The translations under genes were made by a program, and so were the position numbers. 64,000 bases of DNA, from contig JANVCC010000047.1 of assembly GCA_025345505.1 (NCBI GenBank), positions 7,261,429 to 7,325,428 of the forward strand, in the 5' to 3' direction. Positions 37,175 to 49,036 of this stretch are shown piece after piece. Under the pieces are notes generated by a model, which made no database searches, was not told the origin of the DNA, and saw only the letters and a program-made list of their open reading frames with translations. Source of the stretch: Todiramphus chloris collaris (Eukaryota > Chordata > Aves > Coraciiformes > Alcedinidae). The first letter of the stretch is position 1. Every line of letters begins with the position of its first letter.

Positions 37175-37929
37175 TGTCTCATCCCACTCAGTAGACAACG
37201 AGGGAGGTGAACTGTAATGATGCCCCAGAAGAGGCTGTCCCTGCACAGCAGGACCACAGAGATGGCAGAATCACAATGACTCAGAGGAGCAATACAAAAC
37301 AATTTATTGATTTTCCCAAAGAACAATCAATAAATGATCAGATAAAGGTCTTTTGGCAACAGGGGTTATTTTCTTATCAATTACTTTAAGGCACAATTAA
37401 GTATCAAGGAGAAGAAAGGAAGGAGAAGTGAATAGAAAGAGGAGGAAAGGAAAAACCAGGGGAGGAGAGAGAGAGAGAGACAGAAAGACATCACCACACT
37501 TGGATCCAGCAACGTCTCACAGGATCAATCCAAATCTTGATCTCTTCAGTAGTGTGTGTACAGAGATCAATATTTTACTGTCTGTTTACACCCTTGGGAA
37601 GCAGTTTACCTAGGAAGCACAGAGGTGGCCCTAATTTGCAAGATCCCCTTCTGGTGTAGAGTCTGTTTGGTGTGGTGACCTCCCCTCAGTGCAGTCCCAG
37701 TGACAAACTGAAGAAATTAACTCAGGGAAAAGACCCCATCCTGCCTATGAAGAACTTAAGAAATCTTCCTATTGTCAATTTATCTGCAAGGAGCCAGGGA
37801 AGGATGGCAGAGCCATTGAAGACTATTGAGAGCTACTGACACCTCTTCCCTACGGGCAGGCCGTGCTCGTTCTCTGTCCAGATCTTATCGCCACACAAGG
37901 TTTGAGACATCAATAGTCAGGCTCTTACA
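37175..37929 (-). mobile_element. Probable solo LTR of an endogenous retrovirus, inserted in a CR1
   Basis: A 755-bp segment interrupts an otherwise continuous type A CR1. It begins TGTCTCATCC and ends GGCTCTTACA, giving the TG...CA ends of an LTR. It is flanked by GATGT (37,170-37,174) and GTTGT (37,930-37,934), a 5-bp duplication with one mismatch. On the minus strand an AATAAA (37,308-37,303) sits 128 nt before the end, as expected for an R/U5 layout, so the LTR runs in the same direction as PTPRM. No gag, pol or env sequence is seen, hence a solo LTR. Family not assigned. Confidence 0.72.
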
Positions 37930-38302
37930 GTTGTTCAGTCTGGAGAAGGCTCCAGGGAGCCTTTCTTGTGGCCTTTCAAGACTTCCAAGGGGCCTGTCAA
38001 AAATAGGAAGGGGAGGGGATATTTAGCAGGGTCTGTTGTGACAGGACAAGGGGTGATGGGTTTAAACTGAAAGAGGGAGATTTAGACTGGAGAGAAGGAA
38101 GCGATTTTTGACACAGAGGGTGGTGAGACCTTGGCCCAGGTTGTCCAGAGATGTGGTCAATGTCCCATCCCTGCAAACATCCCAGGTCAGGTGGATGGGG
38201 CTCTGAGCAACCTGCTCTAGTTGCAGATGTCCCTGCTCAGCGCACGGAGGTTGGATGAGATGACATTTAAAGGTGCCTTCCAACCCAAAACATTCTATGA
38301 TG
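37930..38302 (+). mobile_element. CR1 LINE (type A), right part, split by an LTR
   Basis: Resumes with GTTGTTCAGTCTGGAGAAGG, then TGACAGGACAAGGGGTGATG, AAACTGAAAGAGGGAGATTT, TTGCAGATGTCCCTGCTCAG and CATTCTATGATGAAT. Together with 36,960-37,174 it makes one CR1 copy of about 590 bp. Confidence 0.9.
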
Positions 38303-39032
38303 AATATAAGGTAAGTATAGCCAAAAACAAGTAGAACTGTAGTTGGCAATGCTCAGAAATTCATGCATCTCTGCTGACAACAATCTTCATCAACACCAAG
38401 TTTTCCCCAGTCTAAAGCTCCCTTCTCCCCCAAGCACCAGACACCCAAGACACACACAACCCACTTCACCAACACGTTTGTGAAGACACTGGGGTCATCA
38501 ACTACTGACATGGAACCAAAGGAAGGGTAAAATGGAAATGCATACCGCCATGCACTACTTACTCTGTTTCTCCCATGCAGGGATAAATTTCACTCTTACA
38601 ACAAGTATCAGACTGTGGCATAAAAAAGCCACTGTAAAAGTAGCCAGAATTTGAAACTTCAAGTTGTAGCAGCATCAGCTGCTGTGCAAAACACGCTCCA
38701 CCCACCAGAAAGCAAGACTCCAGAAAACAGCCACAATTACTGCTGGAGCAAGGAGGACAGTAAAAAGTATATTAATGCTGGGGAAATAAAAGAAAGGCTA
38801 AAAGTAGAGTATTGAGTTCTGGTAGCATCAAATAACAAGACCATGAATGAAGAAAGAAGATCCACATTGAGGAGGTTTCTCTTCACTTCCCTGGGGAAAT
38901 GGGCACTGATGTGCCCATACGCACCTATGCACAGATTCACGTAACAGCAGCTACACGACTAAATGAAGGAGCTCACTACTTAGTCTTGGGCATTTGATCC
39001 CTGAGTAAGACAAGATCAGCTCACTGTTAGCT
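38303..39032. other. Unique intronic sequence
   Basis: Nothing recognised. Confidence 0.45.
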
Positions 39033-39186
39033 AAATCACAGAATTACTGAGGCAGGAAAAGACCTCTGAGATCAAGTCCAGCTTAGGACCCAACACCACC
39101 ACATCGGCTAGACCATGGCACTAAGTGCCACATCCAGCCTTTCTTTAAACACATCCAGGGACGGTGACTCCACCACCTCCCTAACT
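39033..39186 (-). mobile_element. CR1 LINE 3' tip, divergent
   Basis: Reversed tip: AAATCACAGAATTACTGAGG, AAAAGACCTCTGAGATCAAG, a CCCAACACCACCACATCGGC block, then ACATCCAGGGACGGTGACTC. The subtype differs from the others here. Confidence 0.85.
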
Positions 39187-39328
39187 AAACCAGTCCTAAC
39201 TAAATTAAAAACAAAAAAAACAAACAAAAAAAAAAAAATCTGTGCAATGTTTCAAAGAACCTTAAAATGCAGGTTTTGTGTTTGCTTGTTTTGTTTTAAT
39301 TGCATAAGAAGTGCATCTGCAACCACGA

Positions 39329-39685
39329 CCAGGTTGGATGGGGCTTTGTGTAACCTGGTCTAGTGGAACGTGTCCCTGCCTGTGGCAGGTGGGTTGGAAC
39401 GGGAGAATCACAGAATCAGAGTGTTAGGGGTTGTAAGGGACCTCTGAAAATCATCAAGTCCAACTCTCCTGCCAGAGCAGGACAAAACTAGGGCAGATCA
39501 GGCAGAAATGCATCCAGAGAGGTCTTGAAAGCCTCCAGAGAAGGAGACTCCACAACCTCTCTGAGGAGTCTGTTCCAATGCTCTGTAACCCTTACAGTAA
39601 AGAAGTTCTTCCTCATGTTGAGGTAGAACTTCCTGATAATCTTTCAAGCCCCTTCCAGCCCAAACCATTCTATGATTTTATGATG
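39329..39685 (+). mobile_element. Older CR1 tip (type H) split by an inverted CR1
   Basis: Left piece 39,329-39,403 (CCAGGTTGGATGGGGCTTTG, CTGGTCTAGTGG, GGTTGGAAC). Right piece 39,636-39,685 (ATAATCTTTCAAGCCCCTTC, ending CATTCTATGATTTTATGAT). Joined they form one ordinary 3' end, interrupted by the minus-strand copy at 39,404-39,635. Confidence 0.86.
39404..39635 (-). mobile_element. CR1 LINE inserted in reverse into another CR1 (type E)
   Basis: Reversed type E copy: AGAATCACAGAATCAGAGTG, AAATCATCAAGTCCAACTCT, CTAGGGCAGATCAGGCAGAA, AAGAAGTTCTTCCTCATGTT. Related to 16,259-16,560. Clear target-site duplications are not visible. Confidence 0.88.
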
Positions 39686-39745
39686 ATCTGGAATCTCAGT
39701 TGTCAGGTGTAGATTCTACAGTGCCTGCTGAGGTACTCAAAACAC

Positions 39746-40028
39746 AGAAAGAAGGGAAGAAAAAGAAAAGGAAAGGGGGGGGAAAAAAAGGAAAAACGGA
39801 AAAGGAAAGGGGGGAAAAAAAAGGAAAAACGGAAAAGGGGGGAAAAAAGGAAAAACGGAAGAGGAAAGGGAAAGGGAAAAAGAAGGAAAAATGGAAAAGG
39901 AAAGGGAAAAAAAAAGGAAAAATGGAAAAGGAAAGGAAAAAAGGAAAAACGGAAAAAGGAAAGGGGAAAAAAAAGGAAAAATGGAAAAGGAAAAGGAAAA
40001 ACGGAAAAGGCAAAATGGAAAAGGAGAA
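39746..40028. repeat. Polypurine minisatellite, GGAAAAACGGAAAAGGAAAG-type units
   Basis: About 280 bases nearly free of pyrimidines, made of irregular 20-40 bp units of A and G runs. About nine carry a lone ACGG or ATGG. It resembles the array at 1-118 in base composition. Strong strand asymmetry makes triplex (H-DNA) structure possible. Confidence 0.94.
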
Positions 40029-41422
40029 CTTTTTTTAGTCATATGTGAGATCTCAGCTATAACAGACCAACACCTAATTAGAAGCCTGAGATGGTAATTA
40101 ATTTAAACACGGAATAACCCTTAACCTTTTCACTGTTCAGTGATTACTAGCAAGATGTTTTTACTGGGACTTTAAACTCCAGAATTCTCTGAAAACATGA
40201 CCTTTAATCCCCTGGAAATGACCAGCATGTGTCATCTCATTACTTAGCACATTTCTGGCAAGAACAAAATTTATTGCTAAAAGGATAAATAAGGAAGGAG
40301 GACAGAGATGGAAATTTATGTACCCAAGTCTCAAAAGAACCAATACCCCTGTGAATAGCAGCACGCCTGGGATACAAAGCATGTCGAGTAAGGCCCATTT
40401 CTCTGAGCCTTTCTTACTTTGGTCTCCAAACAAAAAGAAAGGTTTAGGTTTCTACAGCACTTGGAACGAATAGAATCCAATTAAAATGAAAGTCAACAAC
40501 AGTTAAATGAATTAGGGAAATAAAAAGTATACAGAAAAAAACCCGAACAAATAAAATAATCTTTGGACACAGCGCACCAACCTCTAATTCCCCTGCAATA
40601 AGAAAAGATGTTTGTGATTGTTCCTTTCCACAGACTTCTCTAGAGGCATCACTTCTCCTTCCTTCCCCTGTTTTAAAACTCCCCACCGACGCTGAGAGCT
40701 CAGTGTAACAATGCTTCTTTCCCTGCCAGAGGTATCTGGGACAAAACTCAGTTCAAAAAGTATCTGTAAGCTCTCAGCCTTTGACTACTAATTTCCCTCT
40801 GCAGGGATTTTTATATTTTTTTAATATTTTTTCTCATTTTAGTGGTTTTGCAATTTGTTTCCTGTTTAATATCGGTGTGTGTTTTCTCCTTGCTGGATTT
40901 TTTTAATTGAAAAAAGCATCTTCATTAGAGAGAGCTCCAGTATTCTCTGCGATTAGACAAGAGCACTGGTACCATACAATGACAATTTCTCCTATGAAAG
41001 CAGTTAAGCAGACGCCTTTAAGTTATGTGAATTTGAAAACCAAATTAAACCGTTTTCTGGAAGGATTGTCTCGTGCTTAACGTAGGACATCAGTTTATTA
41101 TTTGAAAAAATAACGCCATGGGAAGCGGTCACTGGCACAACCGTATTCACCCCGAACAAAACCAGACAGAAAGTAACTGGAGTTTACATCACTGGCACCC
41201 TTAAAAGGATTTGTCTACACTACAAAAAGGTATTTAGAAAGACCTTCCTGAGAGATGAGTTTCAAACACAGCACAGTCAGAAGCTGAACAAATCCTTTAC
41301 CTTTGACGTTTTAATACACTCTAGAGTATCTTCTCTCAAGACACTTTTTCTTGTGTATAAAAATATTGTGCTAACATACCCAAAAGAATTTAAAGCTCGG
41401 AGTTTACAAGTTCATATGACAC
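40029..41422. other. Unique intronic sequence
   Basis: Nothing recognised. Confidence 0.45.
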
Positions 41423-41545
41423 AGAGAGGTTGTGGAACCTCCCTCCATCCTTAAAGATACTCAAACCTCAACTGGACCAGACCCTGAGCAACATGATCTA
41501 CCTTTGAAGTCAAGTCTCCCTGCACTGGGCTGGACAATCTACAGA
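41423..41545 (+). mobile_element. Degenerate CR1 fragment
   Basis: GAGAGGTTGTGGAACCTCCC, TTAAAGATACTCAAACCTCA, ACTGGACCAGACCCTGAGCA and GGGCTGGACAATCT follow the order of a CR1 3' UTR, but the terminal part is lost. Probably old. Confidence 0.65.
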
Positions 41546-42119
41546 AGCTTCTTCCTCTCTTAATTTTTCTGGGACTCTCATCTCTTCCAAAAGTAAGTTC
41601 AAAGAAAATGCAGCACACAAATGCAAAGCACTACAACCCATCTCTCAAAAAACCCTTCTGCTTTCACCCACAAAGGGTATTGAGCAGGAAGGTGTTTCTT
41701 CAAGTCTACATTTCATAGTCCCTTAAAAGCTGGTAGAACAGCAATATTCATTCTTTGAGGTGGAGAAAATTAGTAGGTGTGGACCAAAGCTGCGTTACTG
41801 CTCCTCCTCTTGGTTTCCACACCTGCTTCTTGAAGGCAAAGTACGTTGAGAAGTAACCAGAAAAATGCTAACCACAAGAACCGCACAGTTGAGACTGATT
41901 TAGCAGGTCGTGGCATTTCCTGGCTCCATCGTCTACCTCCATCTATTCAGGCTGCCTTTCAAGACTACAGGAAGACAGTCCTACCAAGATACAACACAAC
42001 AAATAGTGAAAGCCACAGTCAGACAAAGTCAATCACAAGTAAATCTCTTTTTTAGGTCTAAACATTACTTCCTCTGACATGGGATTGGAACTGTCTGTGT
42101 TCAAAAGCAAGTGACAGGT
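41546..42119. other. Unique intronic sequence
   Basis: Nothing recognised. Confidence 0.4.
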
Positions 42120-42520
42120 GAAGTCTCTTATGAGGAAAGGCTGAGGGATCTAGGTAGTTTAGCCTTGAGAAGAGAAGGCTGAGGGGAGATCTTACTGTCT
42201 TCTACAACTACCTGGAGGGAAGCTGTAGCGAGGCAGGAGTTGTTCTGTTCTCCCTGCGGACAAGAGACAGAACAAGAAGAAATGGCCTGAAGTTGACCCA
42301 GGGGAGGTTCAGGATGGATCTCAGGAAGCATTTCTTTCCAGAAAGGGTTGTCAGGCATTGGAATGGCCTGCCCAGGGAGGTGGTGGATGAAATGTTTCGG
42401 AGGTGGATAAATGTTGTGCTTACTGACATCGTTTAGTGGTTTTGATACGGCTGTGAAAAAGGTTGGACTTGATCGTCTTGAAGGTCTTTTCCAGACGAAA
42501 CTATTCTATGATTCTATGAA
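42120..42520 (+). mobile_element. CR1 LINE 3' portion (type G)
   Basis: TATGAGGAAAGGCTGAGGGA, GAAATGGCCTGAAGTTGACC, GGCATTGGAATGGCCTGCCC, GTTTAGTGGTTTTGATACGG, GGTTGGACTTGATCGTCTTG and a terminal ATTCTATGATTCTATGAAG. Related to 18,596-18,864 but longer. Confidence 0.92.
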
Positions 42521-45283
42521 GCAGCCACCTACTCAAGGCAGTGCTCAGCATCACGAGAGCATTTCTCATTAACAACTCCTGCCTGTTGACTTCTGGTAAC
42601 ATACTATTCATAGCTAGCAATTTGGCAGAAACATCCAAGTTGCCTACATATGCATTTCTGTTTGATCTAACACACTTTTTTTTATTTCAGGTACCTTTAA
42701 TAAGTGATTTACACAATGATGCTTCTTATTACTTTTTTACTTCATAAGCAAATATTTATTTCCCAACGCCACAGGATTTTGAGTGCAAACACTACAGGGA
42801 AATATTTTAATAGATCAAGTACATTCATGAAGGTATTTTTCCGTCTGCTAACTTGCTTTTAATCATGAAACCGCTTCAGGTTATCACTGGTTCATTTTTA
42901 AGAACAAGCAGAGTCTACGACTTAGATCTAAGTTCTAAACTGTCCTTTTAAATGCTTATGCTGTCTAAGGATGTAAAAATACAACACAGTTACACAAGTT
43001 TTAGCAGACAAGGTCAAACCACCAACAGTTTCAAGTGCTGCATGCTGCCTCTGGCAGAACCATTAACGAGAATTTCAGAAAATAAAATACCCATAATGCA
43101 CCTAACTACTTTTTGTAGCCTTTTTCTGGGCACTTTAGGAAAAACAACCCCACCATCAACAAGTCTAAACTCCTGCAGGTCAGGCATTATGAAAAGTTCT
43201 TAGTTGTTAGCAAGGGCACTCTTAGCAAGAGCACTCTTAATCAATACAAATGTCAAAGCCAAATCGGGTTTTGCTTCTTTCTTCCACTTGATGATACCAA
43301 CTCGGAAATTCCCTACGCTACAAATTACCACTTCTAATCCTTCTCCTACATAGTCCCTCTTCCTTTACAGGGAGGGTCAAGGTGGACTGTTTGCGATGTA
43401 GAGCTGAAGCCTCGCACTTCCCCACTTACGAAGCCCTCCAGACAAGAAAACTGGTGCATATGAATCAAATCCCAGCAACACTAATGCATTAATGACTGAC
43501 ATGTGGCAGAGACACAGACGCACAGATGCAGCTTGACATTAATGGAGAGATTTGCCTGTGGTCATGTACAGAGAGGGGGGACAAAAACCAGAACCCACCT
43601 GCCTCGTGTTTTAACCTGGGTATGAAATCAAATGTCAGAGAAGATTAATTAGATGCCGAGAGTTTTCTTCTTTTCCGTTGATAGTGGGGGAAAAAAAAAA
43701 AAAGAAGCAAAAAGCACATTTCCATAATGTGAGGAAGCATTTATGCGGATAGCAAATCAGGTTGACATTGAGGGAAGGTTTACTTTATTGTGAATGCTGG
43801 CTGTGCGGTGCTTGTCAGCGCAATTACTTTCTACTCAAGTGGTTTGCTTTTTAACGTTTTATTATCTTAACAATAAAAACCCTGGAAGCAATAATTATTT
43901 ATTATGCTAATTCTTTAGCTTTTTTTTTTTATTAGGAATTTCTGTCAGACCATTAAAACTTGCTGTTTTCCAGAAAAAAAACAGATTTATTAATACTCAG
44001 CCAATTAAGGAAAAAAAATAAAATAAAAGAGAGAAGGCAAGACCAATCTCCATGCTGGTAATTTGTTACTAACCAGTCAATTTGTACACTTATCAGCTTC
44101 CCCTAAGTTCTATTTTCGTTTATTCAATACCCAACGTTTCTAACATCATTCTGATTGAAAACAACTTCAAAACACCAAGTTGGCTGCAGCATTTTTTTAT
44201 AAATAATGATTTAAGCAGTCTGAGAGGCAGCAAGGCTTTAGACCACTCTGAAAATGCACTGTACTCAAGGACTGCATTTTAATTATGGAAACCTTTTAGA
44301 ACATCCCCGGTTTATTAACAGCAAGTGAAAGACTATAAACAAGGTTTCAGCATGCACCACTTCTTCTCAATCCTGCCGAAAGCCCTCGAGGGGAAACGGC
44401 TTCAGTGTGCTTTCATTTTTCCCCCCAAGCATCCTCATTTCTGAATGCCTCTTCTCACCAGCTTTAAAATTCATTTAACATAACAACCACACAGTTATGC
44501 TTTTTTCTTCCCTTTATTTTTTTTTTTCCCAAGCATACAAGTGCTCTCTCCTTTAGGAATAAACACCGAGGCCAGAGCTCTCAAACTCCCACAGCATCAA
44601 TGGAATAGAGGAGACCGTAAGCAAGCCTAAGCGGGAAAGCATTGCAACTAAATGTACCTTGAAAAGCTCAGTTTGCAATGCTTTTATCAAGCTTCATGTC
44701 CGTGCCCAAACCATCCCTGTGACAGCAGCAGTAAATCCCTGGAAAACTTCTGGAACAAATTCCCCAGCTCAAAGCTCAGCTCCCTCTGAGCCAACACAGC
44801 TCTTGCCTCTTCTACGGCAAAGGCGCGATGCATCAGGGTTGTCAGAGGTGCCCTCCCAGCTTCCATGCAGCATCCCAGCCCCAGTGCCACCATGCACAAG
44901 AGCAGAGCCAGGCTCCTCCATCGCTCTGCTGCCGAGACAGCTTCCTCCTGTACCTCCCACTGGGAGATCCTGCCCGTGGCAACACAGTGTTCCCTATTAA
45001 TATGTAAAATATATCATAATTAGCACTGTGAAGCAGGTAGTTATGCCACAACTGTCCTCCCCTCCCTCAGAATCACAAAACTTTATTTACAGGCAAAACA
45101 AAAAAAAAAAAAAAGGCCACACAGAACTTATTCAAAGGCCCAGTTATTCATTCCTGACTTGAATCACTGGTATGGGCACAACCTAACAGGGGACAGATAA
45201 TCTACTCTTTAATTAAGCACCCACAAGTCTCCCTCTTCCCAGACACCTACAATCCAAAGCAGACAACCACGCTGCTCCCGTCA
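42521..45283. other. Intronic sequence with a candidate conserved AT-rich segment
   Basis: No repeat family recognised. The part 43,720-44,000 is AT-rich with TTAATTA/TTATTA/AATTA motifs of the type found in developmental enhancers. A GC-rich patch at 44,700-45,000 gives a 113-codon open frame (44,659-45,000) without recognised similarity. Confidence 0.45.
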
Positions 45284-45640
45284 CGTGCTGGTTTTGTCTG
45301 GGGTAGAGTTAATTCTCTTCACAGTAGCTGGTATGTGGCTGTGCTTTGGATTTGTCCTGGAAACAGTTTTGATAATTTAGAGATGTTTTCATTATTGCGG
45401 ATCAGCGTTTACACATAGCAGGGCCTTTTCTGCTCCCCACTCTCCAACCCACCAGTAAGTAGACTAGGGGTGCTCAAGAAGTTGGGAGGGGAAACAGCTT
45501 GGACAGCTGACCCCAACTGACCAAAGCGACATACAAGACCGTATGACATCATTCTCAGCAAATAAAGCTGAGGAACAAGAAGGAAGGAAGGGATGTTCGG
45601 AGTGATGGCGTTTCTCTTCCCAAGTCAACGTTAGGCATCA
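45284..45640 (+). mobile_element. Partial LTR of an avian endogenous retrovirus
   Basis: Begins CGTGCTGGTTTTGTCTGGGG (an expected TG start now CG) and continues GAGTTAATTCTCTTCACAGT, GCTGGTATGTGGCTGTGCTT, GGCCTTTTCTGCTCCCCACT, GACAGCTGACCCCAACTGAC and TTCTCAGCAAATAAAGCTGA, matching my memory of a common bird LTR family. The 3' part (the rest of U3/R/U5) is missing; the LTR stops where a reversed CR1 begins. No internal retroviral genes remain. The family name is uncertain. Confidence 0.68.
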
Positions 45641-45925
45641 TGGAATCATGGAATTGTTTTGGTTGGAAGAGACCTTTAAGATCACGAAGTTCAATCATTA
45701 ACCCGACACTGCCAGGTCACCACTAACCCATGTCCCTCAGCACCACATCTCCACAGCTTGGAAACCCCTCCAGGGATTATGGGGACTCCACCACTGCCCT
45801 GGGCAGCCTGGGACAGCCCTGGACAATCCTGGAGGGGAAGAAATTGTTCCTCAGCTCCAACCTAAACCTCCCCTGGTGCAACTTGAGGCCATTTCCTCTT
45901 GTCAAATTACTTGTTACATGGAAGA
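45641..45925 (-). mobile_element. CR1 LINE 3' portion abutting the LTR (type D)
   Basis: Reversed type D end: TGGAATCATGGAATTGTTTT, GAGACCTTTAAGATCACGAA, TGTCCCTCAGCACCACATCT, GGGGAAGAAATTGTTCCTCA, GGCCATTTCCTCTTGTC. It sits directly at the truncated end of the LTR; the LTR does not resume on the far side. Confidence 0.93.
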
Positions 45926-48655
45926 ACAGACCAATCTAGCCACTTTAGACCCTTACATTCCCAGCCACACTTCTGACAATGTATGCACAAAGCTCTGAAA
46001 TTCTGTCATTCCCAAAATTATTTCATCTATACATCTAAACCAGTGCAAGTTGCATTTGTTACCAAAAGGTAGACAGGATACGTTGTGAGTTGCAGTATGA
46101 TCCCCTACCCCTTCAGCAGAAACTCAGAATGTAGTGCTCTTAAGCCAAAAGACTTTAATAAGCATTGGTGAACTACCCAGAACCCCCTGACAAACACAGA
46201 TGCACCTGAAGACAATTAAGCTCTTGGCAATGAGTTTTGGCTGCTCTACTCACACTAACATAATAAATCCACAGTGTGTAGGTTGAGAGAACCAATGCAC
46301 ATGGAGCAGAACAATGCAGAAGCCTCCGAATTTTCTCTCTCAGGACAGACATCAAATTCTTTTTTTTATGTCCTTACACATTACTAAATGGGATGCAGAA
46401 ACAGAAAAAGCTCTTTAGAATACCAGAGGAGGTGACACAAGCTATATATCCCATTATTTTCATTTACTGTCCGTGCATTTCAAACGGCATTAATTTACAA
46501 CAGTAAAAAGCAAAGCCATTAAGCACATGCAGGTTCCTGATAGATTCGAGTGTAAAATCAGAATAGTTTCTCACAGGTGCTTAGAGTGCTGTTGTGTACA
46601 GAGTAAAACTTGATGCCACTGCAATTCTATCTCGCATATATACAGGAAAAAAATGTATGGAGCAGCTGTGAATATGTTCTCTTAAAGAAAATGAAGTGCC
46701 ATGGGTGCAATATTCCTATATCAAAGGCGCAACAGTTCACAGCCATCTTCCCCATCAACAGAAAAATGTATCGCAAGTGATGTCAAAATCCATTAGGTCC
46801 CAGCGATCTGCTGCTGGAGGCAATCAGCTCCATCTCCAGCCAGGCTGCATTAGCAGGGTGAGTCCAGCACAAAGTCAGGGTGGGGAGCATGAACCACTTC
46901 TGAAAGCAGTCTCAGCTGACCCCCCTAGATTTGCACAGCAACACACAAGGAGTACTTAGGAAGCGACCAAGGGAGTAGCCTCCATCTCTAGGTGGGCAGC
47001 GAACACCCTTGGAAATAAAAACCTAACTCCTGTGGCACAGTGAAGTTGAGTCCATCTACCTGAACTCCTATAGGAACAGATTTCTACCAAACTCATTATC
47101 CTGTTACATAACTGCAGCCATTTTAAAGCTTTTGCACCATCTCAACAGTTCCCATAAAGCTGAACCTCCCCGCAGCGTGTGTCCACAGGATCAGAGTAAG
47201 CCTTTTCTGTTCCCAATCATGGCCTCACCTCAGCTACATACAGAATCTTCCTGCTTTCAGGTCACCGAGACCCCACTTGGAAATCTTCAGCTACCCTCAA
47301 AGTCACCCTGCTTTTCAACCTTAACGTAGAAGGCAGCAAAGGAAATCAGATGCAGTCTCAGAGCTATGCAGCTCTGAAGAAAAGCCGCCAGTAAAACTTG
47401 CCTCCGTCACTAAAGAGCGGAGACAGAACCCAACCAGCACGCAGCTTCCCAAAGCTCTGTGATCTAATTCTACACAAAAGGCTTAATAAGGTTTAGACTC
47501 ATAATACAATTAGTAATTTAGCTCACAAATTAGACTATCTATTAACACTCCAGCAGAGACATCAGCCATACGAGGATTAGGAAGGAATCTTCTGCTCTCA
47601 GTACAGAGTGACAACTCGACTGCTTTAACAGCCCACTCCAGCTCCTGCACAGAACGTACATCGCGTTGTAGAAACAACGGCAGAGTGGCCAGCACCCTGC
47701 TCCTGGCTGGAACCTTCATCAAGAGGAACCACCTTCCTCATTTGCACAGTAAGCACAGAGTGGGAACTTTGGAGCTCACCTTAAAGCACAATTTGAACTG
47801 CTAAAATTATGCAGTGATAGAGCAGAATACGCCATATATGCATCAGAAGTGCACATAAAAACAAAGGCCAAAATTAACGTGTCAGCAGGGACAAAACGCA
47901 GGTTGATATGGACATTATGCAACATTTAACTGCTGGATTTGGATAAAGAAGAAACCATTTTCTGATTCTCTACATACAGCATTTATCCCGTATCTATTCA
48001 GAAAGGAAGCAGACATATGTAATACAAGATTCTGCATCATCTTCTTGACATAGTGCTGAAACTATTCAGAACAGAGCTGGTATCTCTAGCACGTACTTTA
48101 TGGCACTTTGTTCACACAGGAAAAAAAAAGAATATTCCAGATGAGTTTTCAAAGGCAACATCAGTAGGCAAAAACCACCTCTACTCATTACCAAGGAACT
48201 AAAATTTCAATTGCTGTGTCCGGAAAGTGCTGCTAAGCTTGCCAGAAAGCCACACGTGTAACTACACTGCTACAAAACACTGACACTGGCATGTTCATGC
48301 TGACATGTGCTAACACCCGGTGCCCTTGCAATTACTGTATCAACAGGAGCTTTCTGTAATTACCTTCAGAGCACGCCCCAAACTCACCGTGTTCATCTTT
48401 AGGATTTGAGCTTGTGTTTGCACAAGCAGTGCCAGTATTACTAAGTTATTTATTCTTTCAAAACAAACAAACAGGAAATCTTCATCAGCTTACTTCACAC
48501 TCTAGTAAAAACCATTCACACTCAAATAATGTTATGAGCAATGTCCATCTGGTCTGAAATCTAGATCTGGCCACAGTATCTCATTCTCCACAAGCACTGC
48601 CTGCTGCTGTCAAGTGCAGTGTGAACACAGTCACGCATACAGTCAGACAAACTTA
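45926..48655. other. Unique intronic sequence
   Basis: About 2.7 kb with no repeat family or gene recognised. Confidence 0.5.
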
Positions 48656-49036
48656 GAATCAAAGACTGCTTTGGGTTAGACGGGACCTTTCACGGTCATC
48701 CCATCCAACCTCCCTGCACTGAGCAGGGCCATCTGCAACTAGAGCAGGTTGCTCAGAGCCCCGGCCAACCTCACCTGCAATGGTGCCAGGGATGGGGCAG
48801 CCACCACCTCTCTGGGCAACCTGGGACAGGCTCTCATTACCCTCAGCATCAAAAAATTCTTCCTTCTCTCTCATCTACATCTCTCTCTCTTAGTTTCAAA
48901 CCACCACCCCTTGTCCTGTCCCAAAAGGCCCTGCTCAAAAGTCCCTCCCCATCTTTCTGACAGGCCCCTTCAAGTGCTGAAAGGCCACCAGAAGGTCCCC
49001 CCAGAGCCTTTTCTCCAGACTGAACACCCCCAGCTT
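48656..49036 (-). mobile_element. CR1 LINE 3' portion (type A)
   Basis: Reversed type A copy: AGACGGGACCTTTCACGGTC, GGCCATCTGCAACTAGAGCA, CCGGCCAACCTCACCTGCAA, CTTGTCCTGTCCCAAAAGGC, to ACTGAACACCCCCAGCTT. Contains a short CT microsatellite expansion near 48,865-48,892. Confidence 0.93.

Noticed and set aside
39696..40097. Lys/Gly-rich and Phe/Pro-rich frames
   Set aside because: Translation of the polypurine array.
44659..45000. 113-codon frame in a GC-rich patch
   Set aside because: Pro/Ser-rich chance frame, no similarity recognised.
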